Part shown: positions 26,130 through 33,253 of the stretch, one piece after another | How the letters are laid out: every line of letters starts with the position of its first letter | Numbering within the stretch: the first letter of the stretch is position 1 | Assembly (NCBI GenBank): GCA_043803805.1 | Contig: JAZDJP010000086.1 | Coordinates: 10,616 to 74,615 of the forward strand | DNA: 64,000 bases | Reading direction: 5' to 3' | Source: JAZDJP01 sp043803805 | Lineage (GTDB): Bacteria > Planctomycetota > JAZDJP01 | Position numbers and translations under genes: made by a program | The notes under the pieces: generated by a model | What the model was told of the DNA's origin: nothing | Seen by the model: the letters and a program-made list of their open reading frames with translations, nothing else | Databases searched by the model: none

Positions 26130-26594
26130 TTTCATGCGCTCCCGGATGTCCTGAAACGCCTTATCGCTCGAGATCTTCCCGTTTTCGAGGTCGCGGAGGA
26201 TATCGGACACGGGGCGGGGGCCGGCCGCCCGGCGCCGCGCCTGCCCCGCGGCCCGGACGGCGAGGCCCAGAAGCCCGAACGCCCCGATGCCCACGAGAAG
26301 GAACGGCCAGTCGCGGCCCCACCGCCATCCCGGGAGGTAATCGAAGTTGGCCGCGAGGAATAATCCCCCGAGCGCGATGAGGAGAATATGCGACAGGGCC
26401 CTTCCGGTCCGGACGGCATCCCCGCCGCGCATCCAGAGGACGAAATCCCGCGCCAGCCGCCAGACCCCGAGTCCCGCCAGGAGAAACGGCCAATCCCGGC
26501 GCCACACCCAAAACGAAAACGCCCCATAGTTCAGCGCAAGCAGCAGGACGCCGAACATCACGAAAAACAACGACCATCGAAGACTGCGCGGCAT
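26127..26594 (-). CDS. Membrane protein with LiaI/DUF5668-like segments and C-terminal SHOCT-like motif
   Basis: 155 aa. Four hydrophobic helices arranged as two similar pairs; each pair ends in a W-R-x-D-W-P-F-L-L-x-G-x-G motif (WVWRRDWPFLLAGLGVW and WGRDWPFLLVGIGAFG), an internal duplication. The C-terminus ISDILRDLENGKISSDKAF-type resembles SHOCT. Related proteins are part of cell-envelope stress systems. The start follows GGGAGGACGTCC. The stop TGA is contributed by the 65-bp element. Confidence 0.72.
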   Translation of the reverse strand: MPRSLRWSLFFVMFGVLLLALNYGAFSFWVWRRDWPFLLAGLGVWRLARDFVLWMRGGDAVRTGRALSHILLIALGGLFLAANFDYLPGWRWGRDWPFLLVGIGAFGLLGLAVRAAGQARRRAAGPRPVSDILRDLENGKISSDKAFQDIRERMK

Positions 26595-26617
26595 GGACGT
26601 CCTCCCTGAAAATTATC

Positions 26618-26646
26618 GTAGGGGCGGGTTTGAAACCCGCCCCTAC
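26618..26646. repeat. GTAGGGGCGGGTTT palindrome
   Basis: A perfect 29-nt palindrome of GTAGGGGCGGGTTT and its complement around one base. Its outer TAG is the stop codon of the SHOCT-like gene (minus). Relatives are at 28639-28666 and 34847-34875. Confidence 0.92.
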
Positions 26647-26990
26647 ACGATCCAGATCCGAACCCGGTCCTTCCCGGAATCCACGTTCACGATATCCCCC
26701 GCGACGCCTTCCAATTGCCGGACGATATCGCCTACATCCACCTGCTTTTCCTTGAGGCGCTCCGCCACCGCGGCGGGGAGAAGGGGAAGCAACGTTTTCG
26801 CAAGCGCGAGGGGCACCTTCACGTTGACCTTGTCTTCACCACCGTCCGCGATGTGAATATGGAGAAACCGCCCGTTTCCGGATTTTGTCCCGGCACCCGA
26901 CCCCAGCGCCGTGATGAGTTTTTCGGCGTCTTCCGGTTTGAGTTTGTGGTCCTCGACCATCTTCAGAATCTTGAGAATGTCCTCATTCAT
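26643..26990 (-). CDS. SHOCT-like domain protein
   Basis: 115 aa. The N-terminal 30 residues (ILKMVEDHKLKPEDAEKLI) match the SHOCT-like helix pair that starts YvlB/LiaX-type proteins; the middle has HIHIADGGEDKVNVKVPLALA and the end VNVDSGKDRVRIWIV, a small beta domain. Cytosolic. It is first in the group with the membrane protein and DUF2089 gene, with GGGGAGGCGAAG before the ATG, and is divergent from the GntR gene. The stop is part of a palindromic repeat. Confidence 0.75.
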   Translation of the reverse strand: MNEDILKILKMVEDHKLKPEDAEKLITALGSGAGTKSGNGRFLHIHIADGGEDKVNVKVPLALAKTLLPLLPAAVAERLKEKQVDVGDIVRQLEGVAGDIVNVDSGKDRVRIWIV

Positions 26991-27217
26991 CTTCGCCTCC
27001 CCTTATAATAACATTCGAAATAATACACTATTACTACATTTCGCAAACGAATAAATTACAGTTTATTAAATTATTTATGCAATTATCGTAAGCCCGTTTT
27101 CTGGCTAAATGCTGAATGCTAAAGGCTGATCGCAATATGGGCTCATCCTTCGACAGGCTCAGGATGAGCGGTCTTATCCATTCGTGAACGACTCCAAAAA
27201 TTTATTGAAATTCCTCC
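26991..27217. other. Divergent AT-rich control region
   Basis: Between the SHOCT-like and GntR genes. Minus strand TTGCGA and TATTAT (15-nt spacer) may serve the SHOCT-like gene; the palindrome TAATAGTGTATTA lies between them. It also has degenerate AATGCTGA/AGGCTGA repeats near 27107-27130 and the CTCATCCT hairpin listed next. Confidence 0.4.
27142..27171. repeat. CTCATCCT hairpin repeat, copy 1
   Basis: CTCATCCT and AGGATGAG arms around TTCGACAGGCT-type loop, then CGG. A 29-nt copy is at 36625-36653. Very similar strings occur widely in environmental bacterial genomes (recollection). Confidence 0.88.
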
Positions 27218-27249
27218 TTGATAAATACTGTATGTGTGATATCATACAG
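27218..27249 (+). promoter_or_regulatory. Promoter with GntR/YtrA operator
   Basis: TTGATA, 16-nt spacer, TATCAT. The inverted repeat CTGTATG-N8-CATACAG (27228-27249) covers the spacer and -10 box, where a bound YtrA-type GntR repressor would block transcription. The gene just downstream encodes such a protein, so autoregulation is likely. Confidence 0.7.
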
Positions 27250-27270
27250 CCAAATTGATGGCGGCGACGA

Positions 27271-27672
27271 ATGATTCATATCCAAATTGATCCTTCAAGC
27301 GGCATACCGGTCTACCGGCAAATCATGGACCAGGTGCGCTACTACACAGCGTCGGGAACACTCCGGCCCGGGAGCCAACTCCCGTCCATCCGGGAATTAT
27401 CGAAGGCGCTCTCCATCAATCCGACCACCGTGGTGAAGGCGTATTCGGAACTCGCGCACGCGGGGGTCATCGAGAACAAACACGGCAAGGGGGTGTTCGT
27501 AATGGAATCGCCATCGCGGATGGCGCCGGAGGAAGTCGCCGGCCACCTTCGACGCATCGCGAGGCAACTGGCGGTGGAGGCGAATCAAATGAAGGCGACG
27601 CGGGAGGCCGTCCTTGAAATCGTGAAAGAAGAATTGGAAGGAATGGGCGGGAAAGGAAGTGCTGAGTGCTGA
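27271..27672 (+). CDS. GntR-family (YtrA subfamily) transcriptional regulator
   Basis: 133 aa. GntR winged helix: IPVYRQIMDQVRYYTASGTL, LPSIRELSKALSINPTTVVKAYSEL and GVIENKHGKGVFV, followed by a short helical tail of about 50 residues for dimerisation, as in YtrA rather than the larger FadR or HutC types. YtrA-type repressors control adjacent ABC exporter genes. It is first in an operon with an ATPase and a permease. The last residues SAEC and the stop are encoded by an AGTGCTG heptad repeat, so the natural C-terminus may have been altered. Confidence 0.88.
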   Translation: MIHIQIDPSSGIPVYRQIMDQVRYYTASGTLRPGSQLPSIRELSKALSINPTTVVKAYSELAHAGVIENKHGKGVFVMESPSRMAPEEVAGHLRRIARQLAVEANQMKATREAVLEIVKEELEGMGGKGSAEC

Positions 27673-27694
27673 GTGCTGAGTGCTGGGTGCTGAG
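27658..27694. repeat. AGTGCTG heptad array
   Basis: Four perfect AGTGCTG units and one GGTGCTG, exact 7-nt period. The first two units overlap the end of the GntR gene and provide its stop TGA (27670-27672). Confidence 0.93.
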
Positions 27695-27730
27695 TTTCCG
27701 ATACGAGTTGAAAATGAAGAGGAGAACCCC

Positions 27731-28642
27731 ATGGAAGAATTTGTGATCGAGATGAAGGGGCTGACGAAGGTGTTCCCCGGGGACGTCGTCGCGGTGAACG
27801 CGCTGGACATGGCCATCCCGCGAGGAACGGTGTATGGCTTCATCGGGCGGAATGGCGCGGGGAAGACCACCGCCCTGCGGTTGCTGATGGGATTGCTGCG
27901 TCCCAGCGCCGGCCGGACTGAAATTCTGGGGCAGGAGTTGATTTCCGCCCCCCGGGAGCACCGCGCCCGGGTGGCCTATGTCTCCCAGGAACAGCAGATT
28001 CACGCCTGGATGACTCTCGCGGAATTATGCGCGTATGTCGGACACTTTTACCCGACGTGGGATCAATCCTATGCGGAGCGGCTCGCCGGGCGGTTCGGCG
28101 TGGCGATGGACCGTCAGACGGGGCTTCTGTCCGGCGGGGAACGGCGGAAGGCCGCCATTCTTCTCGCCCTCGCGGCCCGGCCCGATGTGCTCGTCATGGA
28201 TGAACCGGCGGCGGGACTCGATCCGATCGCCCGGCGGGAATTGATTGACGCCCTCGTCGAGACCCTGAACGAAGGCAACGGGCGGACGGTGCTGTTCTCG
28301 ACGCATATCATCAGCGATCTCGAACGGGTGGCCGATCACGTGGGCATCATGGACAAGGGGCGCCTCGTGACGTCATCGCCGCTGGCGGATCTTCAGACGT
28401 CCACCAAGCGCGTCCAGATGATTTTCCCGGGCGACCGCGTGCCGGAGGGGTTCGCCCTTCCGGGCGCCATCCGGTCGGAGACGAGCGGCCCCGTGTACAC
28501 CGCGGTGGTGCGCCAGGCCGACGAATCGGCGCTGGCCGCCGCGGGGGCCGGGCACGGGGCGCGGGTGCAGGTGTTTTCGCTCGGGCTCGAGGACATCTTC
28601 ATCGAGGTGTTCGGAAAGGACGCGAAGAACGAACTAATGTAG
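27731..28642 (+). CDS. ABC transporter ATP-binding protein
   Basis: 303 aa. Walker A GRNGAGKTT, Q-loop YVSQEQQ, signature LSGGERRK, Walker B VLVMDEPAAGLD and the switch His in FSTHI are all present. The C-terminal 80 residues resemble the regulatory tail of YtrB/CcmA-like exporters. It pairs with the permease gene that follows. The ATG is six bases after AGGAGA. The stop TAG is the outer part of a GTAGGGGCACGTT palindrome. Confidence 0.92.
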   Translation: MEEFVIEMKGLTKVFPGDVVAVNALDMAIPRGTVYGFIGRNGAGKTTALRLLMGLLRPSAGRTEILGQELISAPREHRARVAYVSQEQQIHAWMTLAELCAYVGHFYPTWDQSYAERLAGRFGVAMDRQTGLLSGGERRKAAILLALAARPDVLVMDEPAAGLDPIARRELIDALVETLNEGNGRTVLFSTHIISDLERVADHVGIMDKGRLVTSSPLADLQTSTKRVQMIFPGDRVPEGFALPGAIRSETSGPVYTAVVRQADESALAAAGAGHGARVQVFSLGLEDIFIEVFGKDAKNELM

Positions 28643-28666
28643 GGGCACGTTGCAACGTGCCCCTAC
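28639..28666. repeat. GTAGGGGCACGTTG palindrome
   Basis: A perfect 28-nt palindrome (GTAGGGGCACGTTG and its complement). Its TAG is the stop of the ABC ATPase gene. It shares the GTAGGGGC border with the repeat at 26618. Confidence 0.92.
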
Positions 28667-28687
28667 GGGGTGAAATGGAGGAATGGC

Positions 28688-29578
28688 ATGAATGCAAACG
28701 TCGGCATTTCATCGGACCAGTGGCTCTCCCGTCCCATCCGCGGCCTGCTGTACAAGGAATGGCTCGCCCACCGGAACCTCATTGTCGGGTTCTGGGCGGC
28801 ATGGCTTGTGTGCGTACCGGTCTTGATGATCTTTCACCACCCGGCGTGGATTTTCGGATTCGGGTTGTTGTATGCCATCCTCGCCGCCCCGCGGATGGGG
28901 GGCATGGACGCGGCGGAGGGATCCGAGGAGTTCGCGTTTTCTCTTCCCGCGACGCGTTCGGAAATCTACATCACGCGCCTCGCCCTGGGCGGTGGGAATC
29001 TGCTCGCCATGATTCTCGCCGGTCTGTTGTGCATCCGGGGAAACCTGCCGCAGATGATCTGGGGGATTTTCGTCCAGAGCGGATTCACGGAGGAATTCCC
29101 GGCGGTCAGCGGCAACTGGTACGCCTTCGCCTTCGCGGCGCCGGCGGCCGTGTTTGCCGGGGCGTTTGGATGCGCCATCCTGGCCCGTTCACGTTCCGCG
29201 GTTGGTCTTTCCTGGTTGGGCGGGGCACTTTTGGCCGGCATTGTTGCCGGCGGCGGCCTGATTGCCGAGGCCATCGTCTGGGGGCGGGTGACAAGTTTCA
29301 TTTCCGTCCCCTTATTGTTGATATTCTCGGCTGGGGGTCTTGTCCTCGGGTATTACCGGTTCACCCGCAAGGAAGGCATCAGCCGCCCGGCGCCGGTCCG
29401 CGGCGGAAGCCGGTGGTGGGTGTGGGTGGTGGTGGCCGTGGTGATTTTACTTCTGATGTCCGTGATTTCTTTTCGATCGGTGAGTAAAAGACCTGCTGGA
29501 CCCCCGATCCGTATTGAATCTCAAGTCCCGCGCCCGCCCACGGCGCATCCGGTCTCACCCGTGGAAGAGGGGAGGTAA
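28688..29578 (+). CDS. ABC-2 type permease
   Basis: 296 aa with about six hydrophobic helices. The N-terminal LLYKEWLAHRN and SEEFAFSLPATRSEIYITR patterns are typical of ABC-2 permeases that pair with YtrB-like ATPases. A long soluble Pro-rich tail (RIESQVPRPPTAHP) follows the last helix. The ATG follows GGAGGAATGGC. It probably forms an exporter with the upstream ATPase under GntR control; the substrate may be a lantibiotic-like peptide or lipid, not determined. Confidence 0.82.
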   Translation: MNANVGISSDQWLSRPIRGLLYKEWLAHRNLIVGFWAAWLVCVPVLMIFHHPAWIFGFGLLYAILAAPRMGGMDAAEGSEEFAFSLPATRSEIYITRLALGGGNLLAMILAGLLCIRGNLPQMIWGIFVQSGFTEEFPAVSGNWYAFAFAAPAAVFAGAFGCAILARSRSAVGLSWLGGALLAGIVAGGGLIAEAIVWGRVTSFISVPLLLIFSAGGLVLGYYRFTRKEGISRPAPVRGGSRWWVWVVVAVVILLLMSVISFRSVSKRPAGPPIRIESQVPRPPTAHPVSPVEEGR

Positions 29579-29584
29579 CGAAAC

Positions 29585-31216
29585 ATGAACGCAATTGGTT
29601 TAGCTGTTCCAGTATTGATGGTGTTGGGAATTGTGGCGTTTGTTTTTCTCTTCCGCCGCGGTGGGGGCGCATTTCTCATCCCCTCCCGTAGTCGCGCCCC
29701 CCGGCCGCGCCACATCGCCGTGCGGATCGTCTGCGGCGTCCTGGGGATTGGTCTTCTCGTCACGATCGGCATCGGGACGTGGCGGGAGATGCGCGGGGTC
29801 TATGCCGCTGACGAACAGGCCGGGGAAATCAAACTTCACCTGCCGAAAAAACCGGCGCCGGCCCTGCCGAAACCGGCGGAACCGAATGGTTCCGTTTCCA
29901 TCGGCGAGGCGCGCATTCTGGTCCACATCGTGTTCCTTCAGGGGAACCGGCCGGTGTATGGCGAGGAGACGGAAATTCACTGGCCCGCCGATCGGGGAAG
30001 GCAATTCCAAACAAGCGGCACGTGGGGGGGGACGACATTCACGATCGTACTCAATTGGCGGGATCTGGTGGTGATGCAGTTTGGCAATGACGCGCGGGTT
30101 GCCCTTGAAATTCAACGGCGTACGGAAATGCGCGGGAAGACGTGGAAAAGTTCCAGTAGTGGACACGGGAGTTGGACGGTCGGAAATCCGAATGTGATCC
30201 AAGATTTGGGCTTCGGTGACTCCCCGAATCTCCTGTCGGTGGTTCGTGGTCCTCGGATGACCACCCAAATCGTCTGTCTGACGCGCATGGTGGCGCCGGA
30301 CGATCCGTTGAAGGAGGTTGGTTTGAACGAGATCGCCCGGGACGCCGACGGACGGCCCGATCAGGAAATTCGATGGTCTTCAAGACGGTATGGCGGCGAT
30401 GCCCATATGCCGGCCGTCTTCCGGCTGGCCGAGAGCGCGGGATTCTCGTTCGCGATTCTTCTCGTGGCGGCCATCCTGCTCGCGCAATGTTTCGCCCGCC
30501 GGGGGCTGGCGTTCGCGGGAACGCTCGCAGTCTGCATTCTCTACACCGTCGCGCTCGACCGCATGGCGCTCGGGATGCACATTGCGAAACTCACGGACAA
30601 AACTCAACCGGTGGCCACGCGCTCGCTCGCCGCGGAATCGCTCGCCGGGACGTTTTTCTATCGCGGCACGGCGTGGGACGCCGCAAAGGCCACAGCCAAT
30701 GAGTCATCCGCGTCGGAACCACTGCGCAAAATCGCGCTGGAAGTGGCGGAGGCGCTTCGGCCAAAAGCCGATGTGGAGTTCTCCGCGCCCAAATTCTCCC
30801 TGAGTTGGGATCTCAAACATGCGGAGAACGCCTGGTTTCCGATCGAGGAGAAGCATTCCGGCAATGGCAGCCATTTCATTCTTCACATCCCGGCAAAGGA
30901 AAAGCATCTTGGCATCACGCCAAATCTCGAGATGCGGGTATTGTCGAGAGGAAATAACGAAGACGATTGGGGTGCCTATTTGCCCCTATCCTGGGACAAT
31001 GGACGACTTGGCGTTGAGCTTGGTAGCCATGCGCCACGCGCATCGTACAGTTTGTTCTCGGGAACGCTGACTTGGAACCACGAACTGAAACAGATGGCGC
31101 CAAACATCTCCACCGTTATCTTTCACCTGAACTTCGTGCCCCAAGACCGGCGGATTCATGCCATCCAGCAAGACGTAAGCATCACCGTGGAGGTTCGCGC
31201 CGACGGGAAAAATTGA
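29585..31216 (+). CDS. Large membrane protein of unknown function in the GntR-ABC operon
   Basis: 543 aa. Two N-terminal helices (about 5-24 and 45-64), a soluble domain of about 200 residues, then two more helices near 275-320 and a C-terminal soluble domain of about 200 residues. No catalytic motif or known domain is recognised. It starts seven bases after the permease gene, with GGGGAGGTAACGAAAC before the ATG, so it belongs to the operon. It may be an accessory or immunity-type component of the exporter; that is inference from position. Confidence 0.7.
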   Translation: MNAIGLAVPVLMVLGIVAFVFLFRRGGGAFLIPSRSRAPRPRHIAVRIVCGVLGIGLLVTIGIGTWREMRGVYAADEQAGEIKLHLPKKPAPALPKPAEPNGSVSIGEARILVHIVFLQGNRPVYGEETEIHWPADRGRQFQTSGTWGGTTFTIVLNWRDLVVMQFGNDARVALEIQRRTEMRGKTWKSSSSGHGSWTVGNPNVIQDLGFGDSPNLLSVVRGPRMTTQIVCLTRMVAPDDPLKEVGLNEIARDADGRPDQEIRWSSRRYGGDAHMPAVFRLAESAGFSFAILLVAAILLAQCFARRGLAFAGTLAVCILYTVALDRMALGMHIAKLTDKTQPVATRSLAAESLAGTFFYRGTAWDAAKATANESSASEPLRKIALEVAEALRPKADVEFSAPKFSLSWDLKHAENAWFPIEEKHSGNGSHFILHIPAKEKHLGITPNLEMRVLSRGNNEDDWGAYLPLSWDNGRLGVELGSHAPRASYSLFSGTLTWNHELKQMAPNISTVIFHLNFVPQDRRIHAIQQDVSITVEVRADGKN

Positions 31217-31239
31217 TCAACGAAGAATTTTCGTGGATC

Positions 31240-31407
31240 ATGAGCCGAATCAAGAGATTTCGGGCTTTAAGGAAGCCGCAGTTTCGATTGCGAGTGGATG
31301 ACCTGCGGGTGTTCTATGACGTGGAAATGAACGAGGTGATGGTTCATGGCATTGTTGAGAAAAGGCATGCGGACGACTGGCTTTCGGAAAAAGGAGAGCG
31401 ACCATGA
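31240..31407 (+). pseudogene. RelE/ParE-type toxin remnant, N-terminal half missing
   Basis: 55 aa. SRIKRFRALRKPQFRLRVDD, LRVFYDVE and GIVEKRHADDWL match the C-terminal half of RelE/ParE toxins of the Phd/YefM-linked type (usually about 90-110 aa). The expected N-terminal strand and helix are not found upstream in any frame; the preceding operon gene ends 24 bases earlier. The stop overlaps the antitoxin start as ATGA. Most likely an inactivated toxin; a short active form cannot be excluded. Confidence 0.65.
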
Positions 31408-31676
31408 GACAAATCGCGTTTGCGGAAGTCAAAGACCACCTTTCGAAATACCTTGTTGAGGCGGGGAAGGAACAAATCGTCATCACCAAACACGGGAAGC
31501 CGGCCGGTGTTCTCTCCGGATTTGAACTGGAGAACGATCCGCGATTCCTGAAAAGGATCGAGCAGTCAAGAGCCCAAATCCGTGCCGGCCAGGGCATCGA
31601 TTGGGAACGGATCAAGAAGGAAGATGATGAGCGGACAAGCGCCTCCTCGTCGCGCCGCATTTCGCGCCGGAAATGA
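31404..31676 (+). CDS. Phd/YefM-family antitoxin
   Basis: 90 aa. IAFAEVKDHLSKYLVEA and IVITKHGKPAGVL are the conserved N-terminal DNA-binding fold of Phd/YefM antitoxins; the C-terminal half is charged and basic (SSSRRISRRK), longer than usual. The order toxin then antitoxin with an ATGA overlap is seen in some families. With the toxin apparently truncated, this may be a solitary antitoxin or the tail may be drifting. Confidence 0.82.
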   Translation: MRQIAFAEVKDHLSKYLVEAGKEQIVITKHGKPAGVLSGFELENDPRFLKRIEQSRAQIRAGQGIDWERIKKEDDERTSASSSRRISRRK

Positions 31677-31682
31677 AGAAGC

Positions 31683-31967
31683 ATGGACGCCATTCAGAGG
31701 GAACTCGCCTCCTTCCTCGCCCCCGCCGCCGGAATGCCGGAGGCGGATGCGGAAAAACTTCTTGAGATCCCCGCCGACACGGCGTACGGCGATTACGCTT
31801 TCCCTTGTTTTTCGCTCGCGAAGGCGCTTCGCAAAGCGCCGCCGGCCATCGCGGCCGGGATCGCGGCGAAACAAGCGGAGGACGTATTCGAGGTCCGGAA
31901 CAATATCAAAAAGCCCATATTTATTGGGCGCGAACATCGTTTCAGTTCCGTTGTGAGCGCCCAATAA
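31683..31967 (+). pseudogene. argS: argS 5' fragment (arginyl-tRNA synthetase N-terminal domain)
   Basis: The first 75 residues (IPADTAYGDYAFPCFSLAKA, LRKAPPAIAAGIAAKQ) match the N-terminal tRNA-recognition domain of one ArgS type. The catalytic core, HIGH-like and KMSK-like motifs are absent: coding homology ends at the 65-bp element (from 31911), which supplies the last 19 codons and the stop. A normal ArgS has over 550 residues. Either a repeat-mediated rearrangement or an assembly join at the repeat has cut the gene. Confidence 0.7.
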
Positions 31968-31975
31968 ATATCTCA
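31911..31975. repeat. 65-bp palindromic element, copy 2
   Basis: Identical to 26065-26129. Arms at 31917-31931 and 31957-31971. Its left side joins the argS fragment; its right border is the TGA of the GH88-like gene (minus). Confidence 0.93.
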
Positions 31976-33091
31976 CAATAATTCCTCCTCCACCCCCAGC
32001 ACCTTCGCCAGCGCCTCGACGAAGAAATAATCGCCCCACGCGAGGGACTCGTCCACCGCCCACCCCTTGTGATAATGGTACACGCCGTGGAGAAGAATCC
32101 CCTCCTGCCCCTCGACGCCCCGGGCCAGGAACGGCGGGGCCGAAAGCGCCGCCAGAATCTGAAGTGCCCCCTCGCGGTAAGCCTTCTGCCGGGCGCCGGA
32201 CCGGGCGAGTTTCGCCAGGTTCAAAAGCCCCGACGCCGCCGCGGCCGCCGCGGAACTGTCGTGAATCCGCCGCTCCCCTTCCGGAACGTGAAAATCCCAC
32301 CACGGCACGCGCTCCGGCGGCAGATGGGCGAGGAAGTAATCCGCGCATCGCTCGGCCGCGTCGAGAAACGCGACCTCCCCGGTGTGCCGCGCCGCCGAGC
32401 CGAACCCGTAGAGACCCCACACCTGCCCCCGCGACCAGCACGTGTCGGGTCGCAGTCCCTGATGGGTGGCATGACGCAGGAATTCACCCGTTTCAAGATT
32501 AAAAAGCGCTTCCTGCGCGGTCGAACCGTCCGACCGCACCAGATGGCTCAGCGAGGTGCGGACGTGGCGCAGGGCGATGTCCCGGATCCGCGCGTCCCCC
32601 GTCTGTTTCGCCACCCGGAAGAGAAGCCCCACGTTCATCATGATGTCAATGAAGAGCGAATCCGCCCCCATGTAGGAACAGAGATATTCCCCTTTCGGCC
32701 GGAACCGTTTCGCGAGGGTTTCCGCGGCCTCACGGAGGACGGTCTCCACGGCCTCCGATGGCTGCATCACCGCCCAGCGGCCGTAACTGGCCAGAAACAG
32801 ATACCCGTGATCGTGGATGTCGGGGTCGAACTTCCGCGGCTCGAGGCGCGTCGTGTAGCGTTCCGCCTCGTTCCGCCACCAGGGGTCGCCGGTCTTCCGG
32901 TAAAAAATCCACATCATCCCGGGGAGAAACCCTTCCGTCCACCGGGGGATGCGCTCCCGGTCCCGTCCCCACCGGCCGTCTTTGGTGTACATGGGATAGT
33001 AGTCGGGATACTTCTCCACCATCCGCCGGACCTGGGATTCGGAGAAGTCGAAGGCGGATTGGAAGAGTTTCAGGCGGGTGGAATCGGGCAT
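31973..33091 (-). CDS. GH88-like unsaturated glucuronyl hydrolase
   Basis: 372 aa, alpha/alpha-barrel. Conserved blocks: WTEGFLPGMMW, an Asp in DIHDHGYLF, the second Asp in SLFIDIMMNVGLL, WSRGQVWGLYGF, DSSAAAAAASGLL and DESLAWGDYFF, all in GH88 order. These enzymes remove the unsaturated uronic acid left by polysaccharide lyases. No signal peptide, so it acts in the cytoplasm on imported oligosaccharides. I chose the second ATG, nine bases after GAGGA; a start three codons earlier is possible. The stop is part of the 65-bp element. Confidence 0.85.
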   Translation of the reverse strand: MPDSTRLKLFQSAFDFSESQVRRMVEKYPDYYPMYTKDGRWGRDRERIPRWTEGFLPGMMWIFYRKTGDPWWRNEAERYTTRLEPRKFDPDIHDHGYLFLASYGRWAVMQPSEAVETVLREAAETLAKRFRPKGEYLCSYMGADSLFIDIMMNVGLLFRVAKQTGDARIRDIALRHVRTSLSHLVRSDGSTAQEALFNLETGEFLRHATHQGLRPDTCWSRGQVWGLYGFGSAARHTGEVAFLDAAERCADYFLAHLPPERVPWWDFHVPEGERRIHDSSAAAAAASGLLNLAKLARSGARQKAYREGALQILAALSAPPFLARGVEGQEGILLHGVYHYHKGWAVDESLAWGDYFFVEALAKVLGVEEELL

Positions 33092-33114
33092 GATTGGCAT
33101 TCCTCTTTCATACC

Positions 33115-33180
33115 AGTCTTGCGAGTCGGCGAGTCAGCGAGTCTTGAAGCCGTCGCTCGTCGCTCGTGAAGCGTCGTTCG
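33115..33180. repeat. GAGTCnnn octamers and CGTCGCTCGT repeats
   Basis: GAGTC at 33123, 33131 and 33139 (8-nt period), followed by CGTCGCTCGTCGCTCGTGAAG. The second motif resembles the ACGAGCGACGA stretch upstream of the tRNA at 12010-12033. Confidence 0.7.
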
Positions 33181-33191
33181 CAGAACCCCGC

Positions 33192-33222
33192 AGAAAACCC
33201 CCTGCTCGAAACACACAGGGGG
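33192..33222 (-). terminator. Terminator of the WG-repeat gene
   Basis: Minus strand CCCCCTG, 11-nt loop, CAGGGGG, then TTTTCTG. It lies 32 bases after the stop of the WG-repeat gene. Confidence 0.6.
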
Positions 33223-33253
33223 AATCGGATTTCCCAATTCCCCACGATATTTC

